Both the position numbers and the translations under genes were made by a program. From the NCBI GenBank assembly GCA_963850195.1, contig CAWKKD010000007.1, forward strand, positions 62,001 through 126,000: DNA of 64,000 nt, in the 5' to 3' direction. Origin of the DNA: Actinoallomurus sp963850195. Its GTDB lineage: Bacteria; Actinomycetota; Actinomycetes; Streptosporangiales; Streptosporangiaceae. The notes under the pieces were generated by a model. It was not told where the DNA came from. It ran no database searches and saw only the letters and a list, made by a program, of their open reading frames with translations. Positions 8,873-16,885 of this stretch are shown here, one piece after another (positions within the stretch are counted from its first letter, which is position 1; the number at the start of each line of letters is the position of its first letter).

Positions 8873-9616
8873 TCACAGGTTGATGCCGCCGCTGACCTCG
8901 ATGGTGTCGCCGGTGATCCAGCGGGCGTCCTCGGAGGCGAGGAAGGCGACCACGTCGGCGACGTCGCGCGGCTCCCCGACGCGGCCCAGCGCCGCGCGCC
9001 GTGCGGCGGCCGCGGAGACCTCGGGGTACTGCAGCCAGACGGCGTTCGCGTCGGTGGCGATGACGCCGGGGGCCACGGTGTTGACGGTGATGCCGCGCGG
9101 CCCGAGCATCTTGGCCAGCGTGCGCCCGAGCACGTCCAGCGCGCCCTTGCTCATCGCGTACGTGATCAGCTCCGGCGACGCGACGTGCGTGGACACCACG
9201 GAGCCGATGTTGATGATCCGGCCGCCGTCGCGCATCCGGGGCAGCGCCTGCTGGATCAGGAAGAACGGCGCGCGGACGTTCACCGCGAAGATCCGGTCGA
9301 ACTCCTCGGTCGTGGCCCGCTCCAGGTCGCCCGAGGTCGGGATCGCGGCGTTGTTGACCAGGATGTCCAGGCCGTCGAACTCCTCGTCCACCCGGGCGAG
9401 CAACGTCTCCACCGCATCGGGCTCGCTGAGTTCGGCGCCGACCGCGAACGCCCGGTCCGCGCCGATCGCGGCCACGCACTCCTCGGCCGCCTTGTCGTTG
9501 GTCCCGTAGTGCACCGCCACCCGCGCGCCGTCCGCGGCCAGGCGCTGGGCGATCGCCCGCCCGATGCCACGGCTCGCCCCGGTCACCAGTGCGGTCCTGC
9601 CCGTCAGATCGGCCAT
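8873..9616 (-). CDS. SDR family oxidoreductase
   Basis: Classical short-chain dehydrogenase/reductase of 247 residues with an NAD(P)-binding Rossmann fold: TGASRGIG near residue 13, NNAA in ILVNNAAIP, the catalytic Ser in GSVVS and the YAMSK catalytic Tyr/Lys pair. The end EVSGGINL is typical of FabG-like SDRs. The ATG at 9616 was chosen; a GTG one codon upstream is possible. The substrate cannot be read from sequence. It is a single gene, divergent from the phosphatase gene. Confidence 0.9.
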   Translation of the reverse strand: MADLTGRTALVTGASRGIGRAIAQRLAADGARVAVHYGTNDKAAEECVAAIGADRAFAVGAELSEPDAVETLLARVDEEFDGLDILVNNAAIPTSGDLERATTEEFDRIFAVNVRAPFFLIQQALPRMRDGGRIINIGSVVSTHVASPELITYAMSKGALDVLGRTLAKMLGPRGITVNTVAPGVIATDANAVWLQYPEVSAAAARRAALGRVGEPRDVADVVAFLASEDARWITGDTIEVSGGINL

Positions 9617-9678
9617 CACCCCATTGTGGCGGTACGGCGACGAGGGGACCTCGATCGCCCGTCTCGTAGGCTGACCGC

Positions 9679-10155
9679 ATGCCGTACCGCGTCACGTTCG
9701 TCTGCACGGGCAACATCTGCCGTTCGCCGATGGCCGAGCACATCCTGCGCCGGCACGCCGAGGAGGCCGGCCTCGACGTCGAGGTCGACAGCTCGGGCAC
9801 CGGCCACTGGCACGTGGGCGACGCCGCGGACGAACGCACCGTCGCGACGCTGCACCGCGCCGGGTACGGCTCCGCGCACCGGGCGCGGAGGTTCGAGGAC
9901 GCCTGGTTCGGCCACTACGACCTGATCATCGCGCTCGACCAGGGACACCGTCGTGACCTGCGGCGCGTGGCGCCCGACGACGAGGCGCGGGGCAAGATCC
10001 GGCTGCTGCGGGAGTTCGACCCGGACGCGAACGACCTGGACGTCCCCGACCCGTACTACGGGCACGCCGCGGACTTCGACGAGGTGCGCGTGCAGATCGA
10101 GGCCGCCGTACCCGGCCTGCTCGACCACATCCGCGGCGACCTCAAGAACCCGTGA
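9679..10155 (+). CDS. Low-molecular-weight phosphatase (LMW-PTP family)
   Basis: A 158-residue complete LMW-PTP fold. The P-loop C9-T-G-N-I-C-R15-S provides the nucleophile, and DPYYG near residue 120 provides the general-acid Asp. The stop overlaps the GTG start of the fructosamine-kinase-like gene (GTGA), so the two are translationally coupled. In some bacteria and plants an LMW-PTP paired with a fructosamine-3-kinase homologue acts on ribulosamine/erythrulosamine 5-phosphates rather than on phosphotyrosine. That role is the more likely one here by context; the protein alone does not exclude tyrosine phosphatase activity. Confidence 0.92.
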   Translation: MPYRVTFVCTGNICRSPMAEHILRRHAEEAGLDVEVDSSGTGHWHVGDAADERTVATLHRAGYGSAHRARRFEDAWFGHYDLIIALDQGHRRDLRRVAPDDEARGKIRLLREFDPDANDLDVPDPYYGHAADFDEVRVQIEAAVPGLLDHIRGDLKNP

Positions 10156-10982
10156 GGCGCCTGCTGGACACCGCGGTCACCGAGGAGACCGACCTCGGGA
10201 CCTCACACGCGTGGAGCCTGCGCCGGGTCACGCTCGCCGACGGCCGCCGCCTCTTCGTCAAAGAGGCGGCCGACGGGCTGTTCGCCGCCGAGGCGGCCGG
10301 TCTGCGCTGGCTGCGCCAGGGCTGGCCGGGTCCCGGACCCGCGCCGGTGCCCGAGCCGCTCGGCGCCGACGACCGTACGCTCGTACTGCCCTGGATCGAG
10401 ACCGGTCCGCCGACGCGTGAGGCCGCCGAGCGTCTCGGCCGCGACCTGGCCGCCCTGCACGGCGCCGGGGCCGGCGCGTACGGTGCGCCCTGGCCCGGGT
10501 CCATCGCCTCGCTGCCGCTCGACAACGGCGACGGGACGTCCTGGCCGGAGTGGTACGTACGCCGCCGGGTCCTGCCCTACCTCCGCCTCGCGGTCGACCG
10601 CGGCGGGATGTCCGCGGGCGACGCCGCGCAGGTCGAGCGCGCCGCCGGCCGGATCGCCGACGTCGCCGGGCCGCCGGAGCCGCCCGCCCGGATCCACGGC
10701 GACCTGTGGTCCGGCAACGTCCTGTGGAGCGGCGGGCGCGCCTGGCTGATCGACCCGGCCGCGCACGGCGGCCACCGCGAGACCGACCTGGCCATGCTGG
10801 AGCTGTTCGGAGCGCCGTACCTGGCCCGGATCATCGCCGCGTACGACGAGGTGTCTCCGCTCGCGGACGGCCGGCGGGCACGCGTACCGCTGCACCGGCT
10901 CCACCCGCTGCTCGTGCACGTCGTGCTGTACGGCGGCGCGTACCGCGACCAGGCCCTGGCCGCGGCACGCGCCATCGCGTGA
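10152..10982 (+). CDS. Fructosamine/ribulosamine-3-kinase family protein
   Basis: A 276-residue kinase-like protein of the FN3K family with an APH-like fold. LFVKEA (ATP-binding Lys) lies near residue 37, the catalytic loop is IHGDLWSGNVLW, and the metal-binding Asp is in LIDPAAHGGHRETDLAML. Family members phosphorylate the sugar of glycated lysines so that the adduct becomes unstable, repairing glycated protein. The GTG start overlaps the phosphatase stop. The stop lies one base from the convergent GH92 stop, so there is no room for a separate terminator. Confidence 0.88.
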   Translation: MRRLLDTAVTEETDLGTSHAWSLRRVTLADGRRLFVKEAADGLFAAEAAGLRWLRQGWPGPGPAPVPEPLGADDRTLVLPWIETGPPTREAAERLGRDLAALHGAGAGAYGAPWPGSIASLPLDNGDGTSWPEWYVRRRVLPYLRLAVDRGGMSAGDAAQVERAAGRIADVAGPPEPPARIHGDLWSGNVLWSGGRAWLIDPAAHGGHRETDLAMLELFGAPYLARIIAAYDEVSPLADGRRARVPLHRLHPLLVHVVLYGGAYRDQALAAARAIA

Positions 10983-10983
10983 G

Positions 10984-13749
10984 TTAGGGCAGTGTCCACT
11001 GCTGGGCGGTGGATCCGTTGCAGGTGTAGATCTGCAGCTGGGTGCCGTCCGTCGTGCTGCCGTTCGGGTCGTCGAGGCACTTTCCGGACTCGGGGTTGGT
11101 CAGCGACTTCGCCGTGGCGTTGTAGGTCCACTTCTGCGCGCCCGAGGTGTTGCAGTCCCACAGCTGCACCTTGGAACCATCGGCGGTACCGCTGTTGCTG
11201 ACGTCCAGGCACTTGCCGAACGCCGTCAGCGTGCCGTCACCGGGCACCGTCCACTTCTGAGCGTTGGTGGTGTTGCACCCGTAGATCTCGACGGGCGTGC
11301 CGTTGCTCGTGCCGCTCTGCTTCACGTCGACGCACTTCCCGGCGACGCCGGAGGTGATCGGTGCACCGTGGGCGCCGGACCCGCCGGAGCCGTTGTACGA
11401 CGGCGGCGCCGAGGACGCGGCCGTCGCCCAGGAGGTGTTGGCCGTCGTGCCGAGCGTCAGCGCGAGCGTGCCGCCCGAGTTGACCGCCGAGGGCGGCAGG
11501 TAGGCGTTGTTCCACGAGCCGCCGTTCCACGTCGCGCTCTGCACGTACGGCGCGTTGGTCGCCGCCTGCGGTGCGTTGATCGTCAGCGTGTTGCCGGTGC
11601 TGAGCGTGATGACGACCTGCGTGAACTGCGGGCTGCCCAGCGCCAGGTCGGCCGTACCCGGGCTCTCGGGGAACGCCCCGATCGCCGACCAGACGTACCA
11701 GGCGCTCATCGTGCCCAGGTCGTCGTTGCCGACGCCCCAGCCGGTCGGCGAGTCCGGCCACAGCTGGTTCTGCACGTCGCGGATCACCGACTGTGTCTTC
11801 CACGGCTGGCCGACGTAGTCGTACTCCCAGGGCAGCTCGACGCTGGGCTCGTTGCCGAGATCGGCGTGGTCGCCGCCGCTGCCGTTGAACGTGCCGAGCA
11901 CGTGGTCGAGGTAGCCGACCAGGCCCGCGTTGCCGCCCTTGGCGTCCGCGAGCCCCCGTACGTTGAACGGCACCATGCCGGTGTACTGCCAGGACGTCCC
12001 CTCGACCATGTCGGTTCCGCTGGTGGGGCTGAACCCGCCGGCCCACGTGCCGGTGGCCATGCGCGGCTGGACGAAGCCGCTCGAGGTGTTCAGGACGTTC
12101 TTCCAGTTCTGGGCGCGGTCGACGAACCTCTTCTGGTTCGCGGAGTCACCGAGCGCCTCGGCGAACGCGCCGAGCGCGAAGTCGGCCGTGGCGTACTCGA
12201 GCGTCGTCGACACCGAGCCGTAGTAGTTGCAGCAGCCGTAGGACCCGTCGCTGGGCAGGTAGCCGATGCTGTCGAGGAAGTTCAGGCCCGGCCGGTCGTC
12301 GTTGGCGACGGTGGCCTGGTGGATCATGGCGTTCTTGGCCGACGTGGTGTCGAAGTCCCGGCCGCCGAACGCGTAGATGCCGGCGATGATCGGGGCCGCC
12401 GGGTCGCCGACCATGACGTACGACTCGCCGTTGGCCTCGGCCCACTTCGGCAACCCGCCGCCCTGCGCGTAGTCGTTGACCGCCGACTGCGCGACGTCAC
12501 TCGCCTGCGCCGGAGCGATCATGCCGATGAGCTGCGCCTGGCTGCGGTAGATGTCCCAGCCGGAGTAGTTCGCGTACTGCGCGTGGCCCGACGCGACCGT
12601 GTGCACGGCGTTGTCGAACCCCACGTACTGGCCGTTGGTGTCGCTGAACACGTTCGGGTGCAGCAGCGCGTGGTAGAGCGCGGTGTAGAAGACGTGCTGC
12701 TGCGCGGCCGTACCGCCCGAGGTCTGGATCTTGCCGAGCGCGGCGTTCCACGCGTTGTGCGCCGCCGTACGCGTGCCGTCGAAGGCGAAGTTCGGCACTT
12801 CGGCGTCGCGGTTGGCCTTGGCGTTCGCGTCCGAGGTGTACGAGATGCCGATCCGGGCGTCGACCACCTGGTTCGCGGTCGTGTCGAACGTCACGTACCC
12901 GCCGTTCGCGGTCGCGAGCGGCGTGGCCTGGGCGCGCTGCGTGCCGTGCAGCTCCGGTGCCCTCTCGGCGGCGTGCGGGGAGACCGCCTTGCGGGTCGTA
13001 CGTGCCGTGGACCTGGCCGTGGTCGTCTTCGCCCCGGGCCGTACGGCTCCGGCGAGCCACGTCCCGGTGCTGAACGGGTGGTCGAACATGACGGAGAAGT
13101 GCACGGTGTAGGTGTTGGAGGCGCCGCAGAAGTGGCCGCTCGTGACCGACCCGACGACCTCGGTGTTGCTCACCGCCTGCCAGGAGTTCGCGAAGTCGCC
13201 GTTCTGGCTGCCCGTCAGCTTGAACAGGAGGTTCGCCTGCGTCGTCGCCGGGAACGTGAAGCGCCCGATGCCGCCGCGCGTGGTCGTCGTGAGCTCGGTC
13301 TTGACGCCGTTGCCGAGGGTCACGCCGTAGTAGCCGGGCGAGGCGGACTCGTTCGCGTGGGAGTAGGACGAACTGGCCGTACCCGGACCGCTGATCGCGC
13401 CGGTGGTCGGCATGATCGGCACGTCGCCGTACGCGCCGCAGCCCGGGCCCGCGATGTGGGTCAGGCTGAAGCCCGTGATGGTCGAGCTGTTGTAGGAGTA
13501 CCCGCCGCCGTCGGCGCGGCTGGAGGTGTCGGGACTCCACTGGGTCATGCCGAACGGCACGTCGGCACCGGGGAAGTCGTTGGCACCGTTCGTGGTGCCG
13601 AGGAGCGGGTTGACCAGCGAGGCGGGGTCGGAGACGAGCGCGGACGCGTCTGCTGAGGCGGGGGTCAGCAGCGCGCCGATGATCGCGCCCGCTGTGACCA
13701 GCAGGCCGAGAGATCGGGGGAGTGCCATGGGAGGGGTGCGCCCTTTCAC
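10984..13749 (-). CDS. Secreted GH92 alpha-1,2-mannosidase with ricin-type lectin domain
   Basis: An exported exo-alpha-mannosidase of 921 residues. A hydrophobic leader (SLGLLVTAGAIIGALL, cleavage after ASADA) precedes the GH92 beta-sandwich with YSYNSSTITGFSLTH and GPGCGAYGD. The helical catalytic domain carries GNEPSVELPWEYDY and DDLGTMSAWYVWSAIG. The last 130 residues are a CBM13/ricin-B lectin with three Q-x-W repeats (AQKW, AQKW, AQQW). The likely role is trimming mannose from yeast or fungal mannans. The start is uncertain: GTG at 13749 or ATG at 13728, neither with a clear ribosome site. A LacI-type operator lies upstream. Confidence 0.93.
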   Translation of the reverse strand: MKGRTPPMALPRSLGLLVTAGAIIGALLTPASADASALVSDPASLVNPLLGTTNGANDFPGADVPFGMTQWSPDTSSRADGGGYSYNSSTITGFSLTHIAGPGCGAYGDVPIMPTTGAISGPGTASSSYSHANESASPGYYGVTLGNGVKTELTTTTRGGIGRFTFPATTQANLLFKLTGSQNGDFANSWQAVSNTEVVGSVTSGHFCGASNTYTVHFSVMFDHPFSTGTWLAGAVRPGAKTTTARSTARTTRKAVSPHAAERAPELHGTQRAQATPLATANGGYVTFDTTANQVVDARIGISYTSDANAKANRDAEVPNFAFDGTRTAAHNAWNAALGKIQTSGGTAAQQHVFYTALYHALLHPNVFSDTNGQYVGFDNAVHTVASGHAQYANYSGWDIYRSQAQLIGMIAPAQASDVAQSAVNDYAQGGGLPKWAEANGESYVMVGDPAAPIIAGIYAFGGRDFDTTSAKNAMIHQATVANDDRPGLNFLDSIGYLPSDGSYGCCNYYGSVSTTLEYATADFALGAFAEALGDSANQKRFVDRAQNWKNVLNTSSGFVQPRMATGTWAGGFSPTSGTDMVEGTSWQYTGMVPFNVRGLADAKGGNAGLVGYLDHVLGTFNGSGGDHADLGNEPSVELPWEYDYVGQPWKTQSVIRDVQNQLWPDSPTGWGVGNDDLGTMSAWYVWSAIGAFPESPGTADLALGSPQFTQVVITLSTGNTLTINAPQAATNAPYVQSATWNGGSWNNAYLPPSAVNSGGTLALTLGTTANTSWATAASSAPPSYNGSGGSGAHGAPITSGVAGKCVDVKQSGTSNGTPVEIYGCNTTNAQKWTVPGDGTLTAFGKCLDVSNSGTADGSKVQLWDCNTSGAQKWTYNATAKSLTNPESGKCLDDPNGSTTDGTQLQIYTCNGSTAQQWTLP

Positions 13750-13780
13750 GGAGGGAGGACAGGGCTCGAGCTGGGGCTCA

Positions 13781-13794
13781 TGACAACGTTGTCA
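13781..13794. promoter_or_regulatory. Perfect 14-bp palindromic operator (LacI-family type)
   Basis: TGACAACGTTGTCA is its own reverse complement and has the central CG of LacI/CcpA-family operators. It lies 32 bp upstream of the GTG at 13749 of the mannosidase gene. No LacI-family regulator is encoded in the window, so a repressor would act in trans, probably in response to mannose-type sugars (inference). Confidence 0.75.
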
Positions 13795-13912
13795 AAACAC
13801 TCGTACGATGAGTGAGGCCATCGGTCAAGTGCTCTGACTGCACCCGGCCAACCGGTGATCCGGACGCGTAGGCTGGCCGTCGGCGCACCCCGACTGCGGA
13901 CGGAGCGAGGCA

Positions 13913-14761
13913 ATGGGCATGATGATGGCCGTCAGCTTCACGCGATACGGCCGGCTCTACTACCTCGACCCCGGCCCGTACTCCCCGAAAGTCGGCGATC
14001 GGGTGCTGGTGCCGACCGACGGCGGCGCCGAGGTCGCCGAGTGCATCTGGGCCCCGCAGTACGTCTCCGAGGACGTCGATGGGCTGCCGGTCTGTGCGGG
14101 TATCGCCGGTGACGAGGAGCTCGCGCGTGACGAGGCCAACCGGCGCCGCCGCGCGGAGTCACGCTCGATCGCCAAGAAGCTGATCCGCAAGCACGAGCTG
14201 CCGATGAAGGTGATCGGGGTCGACTACCTCGACCACGACAACGTCTTCAAGATCTACTTCTCCGCGCCGCACCGCGTCGACTTCCGTGCGCTGGTCCGTG
14301 ACCTGGCACGGTCCATGAAGGCCCGCGTCGAGCTCCGCCAGGTCGGGCCGCGCGACGAGGCGCGCCTCCAGGGCGGCATCGGCCCGTGCGGGCGCGACCT
14401 GTGCTGCGCGACGTTCCTGAAGGACTTCGAGCCGGTGTCGGTACGGATGGCCAAGGAGCAGGACCTTCCGGTCAACCCGCTGCGCATCGCCGGCGCGTGC
14501 GGACGGCTCATGTGCTGCCTGAAGTACGAGCACCCGCTCTACATCGAGGCCAAGGAACGCATGCCCAAGCTCGGCGAACGCGTCGAAACGCCCTCGGGCA
14601 CCGGCCAGGTCGTCGGCCACAACGTCCCCTCCGACTCGGTCAGCGTCCGCCTCGACGGAGGCCGCCGCTGCGCCTGTCCGGTGGCGTCGGTCTGCTCGCC
14701 CAGACAGCAGCACGACAAACACTATGGCGACAATCAGGATGACTCGCCGCACGCTGGGTAG
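13913..14761 (+). CDS. RicT/YaaT-like PSP1 C-terminal domain protein
   Basis: A 282-residue cytoplasmic protein with a PSP1 C-terminal domain. The Cys-rich core CGRDLCC and CGRLMCCLKYEHP (residues about 160-205) matches RicT-type proteins, which in Bacillus coordinate Fe-S clusters and act with RNase Y. KLIRKHELPMKVIGVDY is also typical. The ATG at 13913 follows GGAGCGAGG; an ATG two codons later is equally possible. The last 25 residues (PRQQHDKHYGDNQ) are variable. In many bacteria this gene adjoins holB; here it is 7 kb away but on the same strand. Confidence 0.85.
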   Translation: MGMMMAVSFTRYGRLYYLDPGPYSPKVGDRVLVPTDGGAEVAECIWAPQYVSEDVDGLPVCAGIAGDEELARDEANRRRRAESRSIAKKLIRKHELPMKVIGVDYLDHDNVFKIYFSAPHRVDFRALVRDLARSMKARVELRQVGPRDEARLQGGIGPCGRDLCCATFLKDFEPVSVRMAKEQDLPVNPLRIAGACGRLMCCLKYEHPLYIEAKERMPKLGERVETPSGTGQVVGHNVPSDSVSVRLDGGRRCACPVASVCSPRQQHDKHYGDNQDDSPHAG

Positions 14762-14829
14762 CGCCGTTGTTGCAGGCCGTTACGCATAGGCTGCCTGCGA
14801 AAACAGTCGGCGACAAGAACGGTGACGGC

Positions 14830-16329
14830 GTGAAGAAGCTCCGGACGGGGACCGCGTTGGCGGTTGCCGCCTTCGTGGCGGCAGCCTGCACGGGAACACC
14901 GAATTCCAAGGCGGCACCGTCACCGAGAGGAAGCTCGCCGTACTACTCGCAGCGGGTCTCCTGGCACGACTGCGGCGGCGGCTTCCAGTGCGGCACCATC
15001 CACGCCCCGCTCGACTACGCCCACCCGGACGGCCCGAAGGTCACTCTGTCCGTCATCCGCCTGCCCGCCGATGGCCCCCGCAAGGGCTCCCTGCTGATCA
15101 ACCCCGGTGGCCCGGGCGGCTCCGGCGTCGACTTCGTCCGCGACGCCGCCCGCCAGTTCGGCGCCGACCTGCGCAAGAACTACGACCTCGTCGGCTTCGA
15201 CCCGCGCGGCGTCAACCAGAGCAAGCCGGCCGTACGCTGCCTCAGCAGCAAGGAGCTCGACCGCTTCTTCGCCACGGACACCTCGCCCGACACCTCGGCC
15301 GAGCTGAACGACCTGGTCAAGATCTCCAAGGAGTGGGCGGACGACTGCAAGACCCGCATCCCTTCAGTGCTCCCGTACGTCGGCACCATCAACGCCGCCA
15401 AGGACATGGACGTCCTGCGCGCCGCCGTCGGTGACCGAGGCCTGACCTACTACGGCGCCTCGTACGGCACCTACCTCGGCGCCTACTACGCGGAGCTGTT
15501 CCCCAAGCACGTACGCGCCATGGTCCTCGACGGCGCCGTCGACCCCAAGCTGTCCGCCGACGCCGTCAACATCGAGCAGGCCAAGGGCTTCGACACCGCC
15601 GTCCAGGCCTTCGCCGCCGACTGCGTCAAGGCCGCCGACTGCCCGCTGGGCACCGGCAGCACCAAGAGCGCCCTCACCCGCCTCGCGCGGCTGTTCGCCC
15701 AGACCGACCGCCACCCGCTGAAGAACAGCCTCGGCGACGGCCGCATCGTCGACGAGTCCCTGGTCGAACTCGGCGTCGCCGCCGCGCTCTACAACAAGCA
15801 GACGTGGCCGATCCTCCGCCTCGCCCTCAAGAGCGCCATCGAACAGAACGACGGCACCACCCTCCTGCGTCTCGGCGACCTGCTCGTCGAGCGCAACAAG
15901 GACGGCTCCTACTCCAACCAGAGCGAAGCCAACATGGCCGTGAACTGCGTCGACAAGCCGTACGCCCGTACCCTCGGGCCGTGGCAGGACGAGGCGGCAC
16001 GTGCGAAGAAGGCGGCCCCGCTCTTCGGCCAGTTCGTGGTCTGGGGCACCCTGCCCTGCGCCTACTGGCCCGTCCAGGCCACCGAACAACCCCGCGCCCT
16101 GCACGCCGACGGCTCAAAGCCCATCGTCGTCGTCGGCACCACCCGCGACCCGGCCACCCCGTACAAGTGGGCCCAGAGCCTGGCCACCCAGCTCAAGGCC
16201 GGCGTACTGCTCAGCCTCGACGGCGACGGCCACACCGCCTACCTGCAGGGCAACCCCTGCATCACCAGCGCCGTCGACCACTACCTCGTCGCCGGTACCC
16301 CACCCAAGAAGAACACCATGTGCCACTGA
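14830..16329 (+). CDS. Exported alpha/beta hydrolase, TAP-like (S33 tripeptidyl aminopeptidase family)
   Basis: A 499-residue protein starting at GTG 14830 (KKLRTGTALAVAAFV), which gives a clean signal peptide; an upstream ATG at 14767 would bury it. The AAAC-TG at residues 18-21 resembles a lipobox, so it may be a lipoprotein. Fold motifs: NPGGPGGSG oxyanion region, nucleophile S211 in YGASYGT, a C-terminal TAP-like domain with Asp in VGTTRDPATP and His in GDGHTAYL. The CGG/CGT and later Cys pairs fit an extracellular enzyme. Related Streptomyces proteins cleave N-terminal tripeptides; the substrate here is not known. Confidence 0.9.
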   Translation: MKKLRTGTALAVAAFVAAACTGTPNSKAAPSPRGSSPYYSQRVSWHDCGGGFQCGTIHAPLDYAHPDGPKVTLSVIRLPADGPRKGSLLINPGGPGGSGVDFVRDAARQFGADLRKNYDLVGFDPRGVNQSKPAVRCLSSKELDRFFATDTSPDTSAELNDLVKISKEWADDCKTRIPSVLPYVGTINAAKDMDVLRAAVGDRGLTYYGASYGTYLGAYYAELFPKHVRAMVLDGAVDPKLSADAVNIEQAKGFDTAVQAFAADCVKAADCPLGTGSTKSALTRLARLFAQTDRHPLKNSLGDGRIVDESLVELGVAAALYNKQTWPILRLALKSAIEQNDGTTLLRLGDLLVERNKDGSYSNQSEANMAVNCVDKPYARTLGPWQDEAARAKKAAPLFGQFVVWGTLPCAYWPVQATEQPRALHADGSKPIVVVGTTRDPATPYKWAQSLATQLKAGVLLSLDGDGHTAYLQGNPCITSAVDHYLVAGTPPKKNTMCH

Positions 16330-16385
16330 CGCGAGAACCCCGGAGAACCGGTAGACTCATCGCCGTCGCACCTCTGGTGCGGCAG

Positions 16386-16461
16386 GCCGCCTTAGCTCAG
16401 TCGGCAGAGCGATTCACTCGTAATGAATAGGTCATCGGTTCAATTCCGATAGGCGGCTCCA
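16386..16461 (+). tRNA. tRNA-Thr (CGT anticodon), CCA encoded
   Basis: The cloverleaf closes fully: acceptor GCCGCCT/AGGCGGC, D stem GCTC/GAGC, anticodon stem ATTCA/TGAAT with loop CTCGTAA, and T arm ATCGG-TTCAATT-CCGAT. Discriminator T at 16458, CCA at 16459-16461. The 3' part from the anticodon loop on is duplicated at 18478-18520, so this gene is the attachment site of the island that follows. Confidence 0.97.
16416..16457 (+). repeat. attL-like copy of tRNA-Thr 3' half
   Basis: 42 bp from the anticodon stem/loop to the end of the acceptor stem recur at 18478-18520 with a single inserted T. The first 13 and last 29 bases are otherwise identical. A crossover zone starting at the anticodon loop is typical for tyrosine recombinases that use tRNA genes. 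Confidence 0.9.
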
Positions 16462-16465
16462 GCTC

Positions 16466-16503
16466 AAAGGCCCCTTCCGATCACTCGGAAGGGGCCTTTT
16501 TCG
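16466..16503 (+). terminator. Rho-independent terminator after tRNA-Thr
   Basis: AAAGGCCCCTTCCGA (16466-16480) pairs perfectly with 16485-16499 across a 4-base loop, followed by T residues. It lies 4 bp behind the tRNA CCA end, inside the island as defined by the direct repeats. Confidence 0.9.
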
Positions 16504-16526
16504 TGAGTGCATGACCAACTGCGTGA

Positions 16527-16631
16527 CTAGGCGCTGCCGTTCGAGCCGGAGAGCACGTCGTCCATGGCCTCGGCATCGGCGAGCAGGACGGGCCGGATCT
16601 GGTGCGGTCTTGGTCTCAGAGCTGGTCTCAT
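16527..16631 (-). pseudogene. Possible remnant of an integrase 3' end
   Basis: This short minus-strand frame ends in ADAEAMDDVLSGSNGSA and a TAG. A C terminus of the form ...A-x-A-M-D-x-x-L-(G/S)-G is common in actinobacterial tyrosine integrases. An integrase gene whose 3' end lies next to the tRNA is the usual layout in such elements. Only about 20 residues support this, with no catalytic motif present, so the call is tentative. The rest of 16504-16885 holds no gene I can support, only the repeats listed separately. Confidence 0.25.
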
Positions 16632-16634
16632 TCG
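16613..16634 (+). repeat. Arm-site-like motif, left copy
   Basis: GTCTCA, six bases, then GTCTCATTCG. The same arrangement with identical spacing recurs at 18351-18372 in the same orientation, 106 bp inside the other end of the island. Paired repeats placed like this resemble arm-type binding sites of a tyrosine recombinase. Confidence 0.55.
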
Positions 16635-16665
16635 CCGCAGAGGTCAGGCGCAGCCCATGGACGTG

Positions 16666-16736
16666 CGCCGAGGTCCGGCGGTGTCCGGTGAACAGCCATT
16701 GACCTGCACTGATACGGACACCGCCGGACCTCGGCG
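16666..16736. repeat. 22-bp perfect inverted repeat (long hairpin)
   Basis: Arms 16666-16687 and 16715-16736 are perfectly complementary over 22 bp, starting CGCCGAGGTCCGGCGG, with a 27-base loop. There is no T-tract. It lies downstream of the island's operon, where it could end minus-strand transcription, or it may be a recombination or transposon end. Confidence 0.8.
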
Positions 16737-16885
16737 ATCATCGTAACGACGACGGACTAACTGCTAATGCGGTTTGGGGCCATCGCTCGTCCGGGGCTCA
16801 AATCCCCGAGCTCTCGCACAGTCTGCGATATCCCGGCGTCACGTCTACCAGAGAGACTGTCTTGGCATCTGGCTTCCCGCGGTCC

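Noticed and set aside
11368..13656. Plus-strand frame opposite the GH92 gene (762 codons)
   Set aside because: Arg/Val-rich shadow with no domains; GH92 and lectin motifs are on the minus strand.
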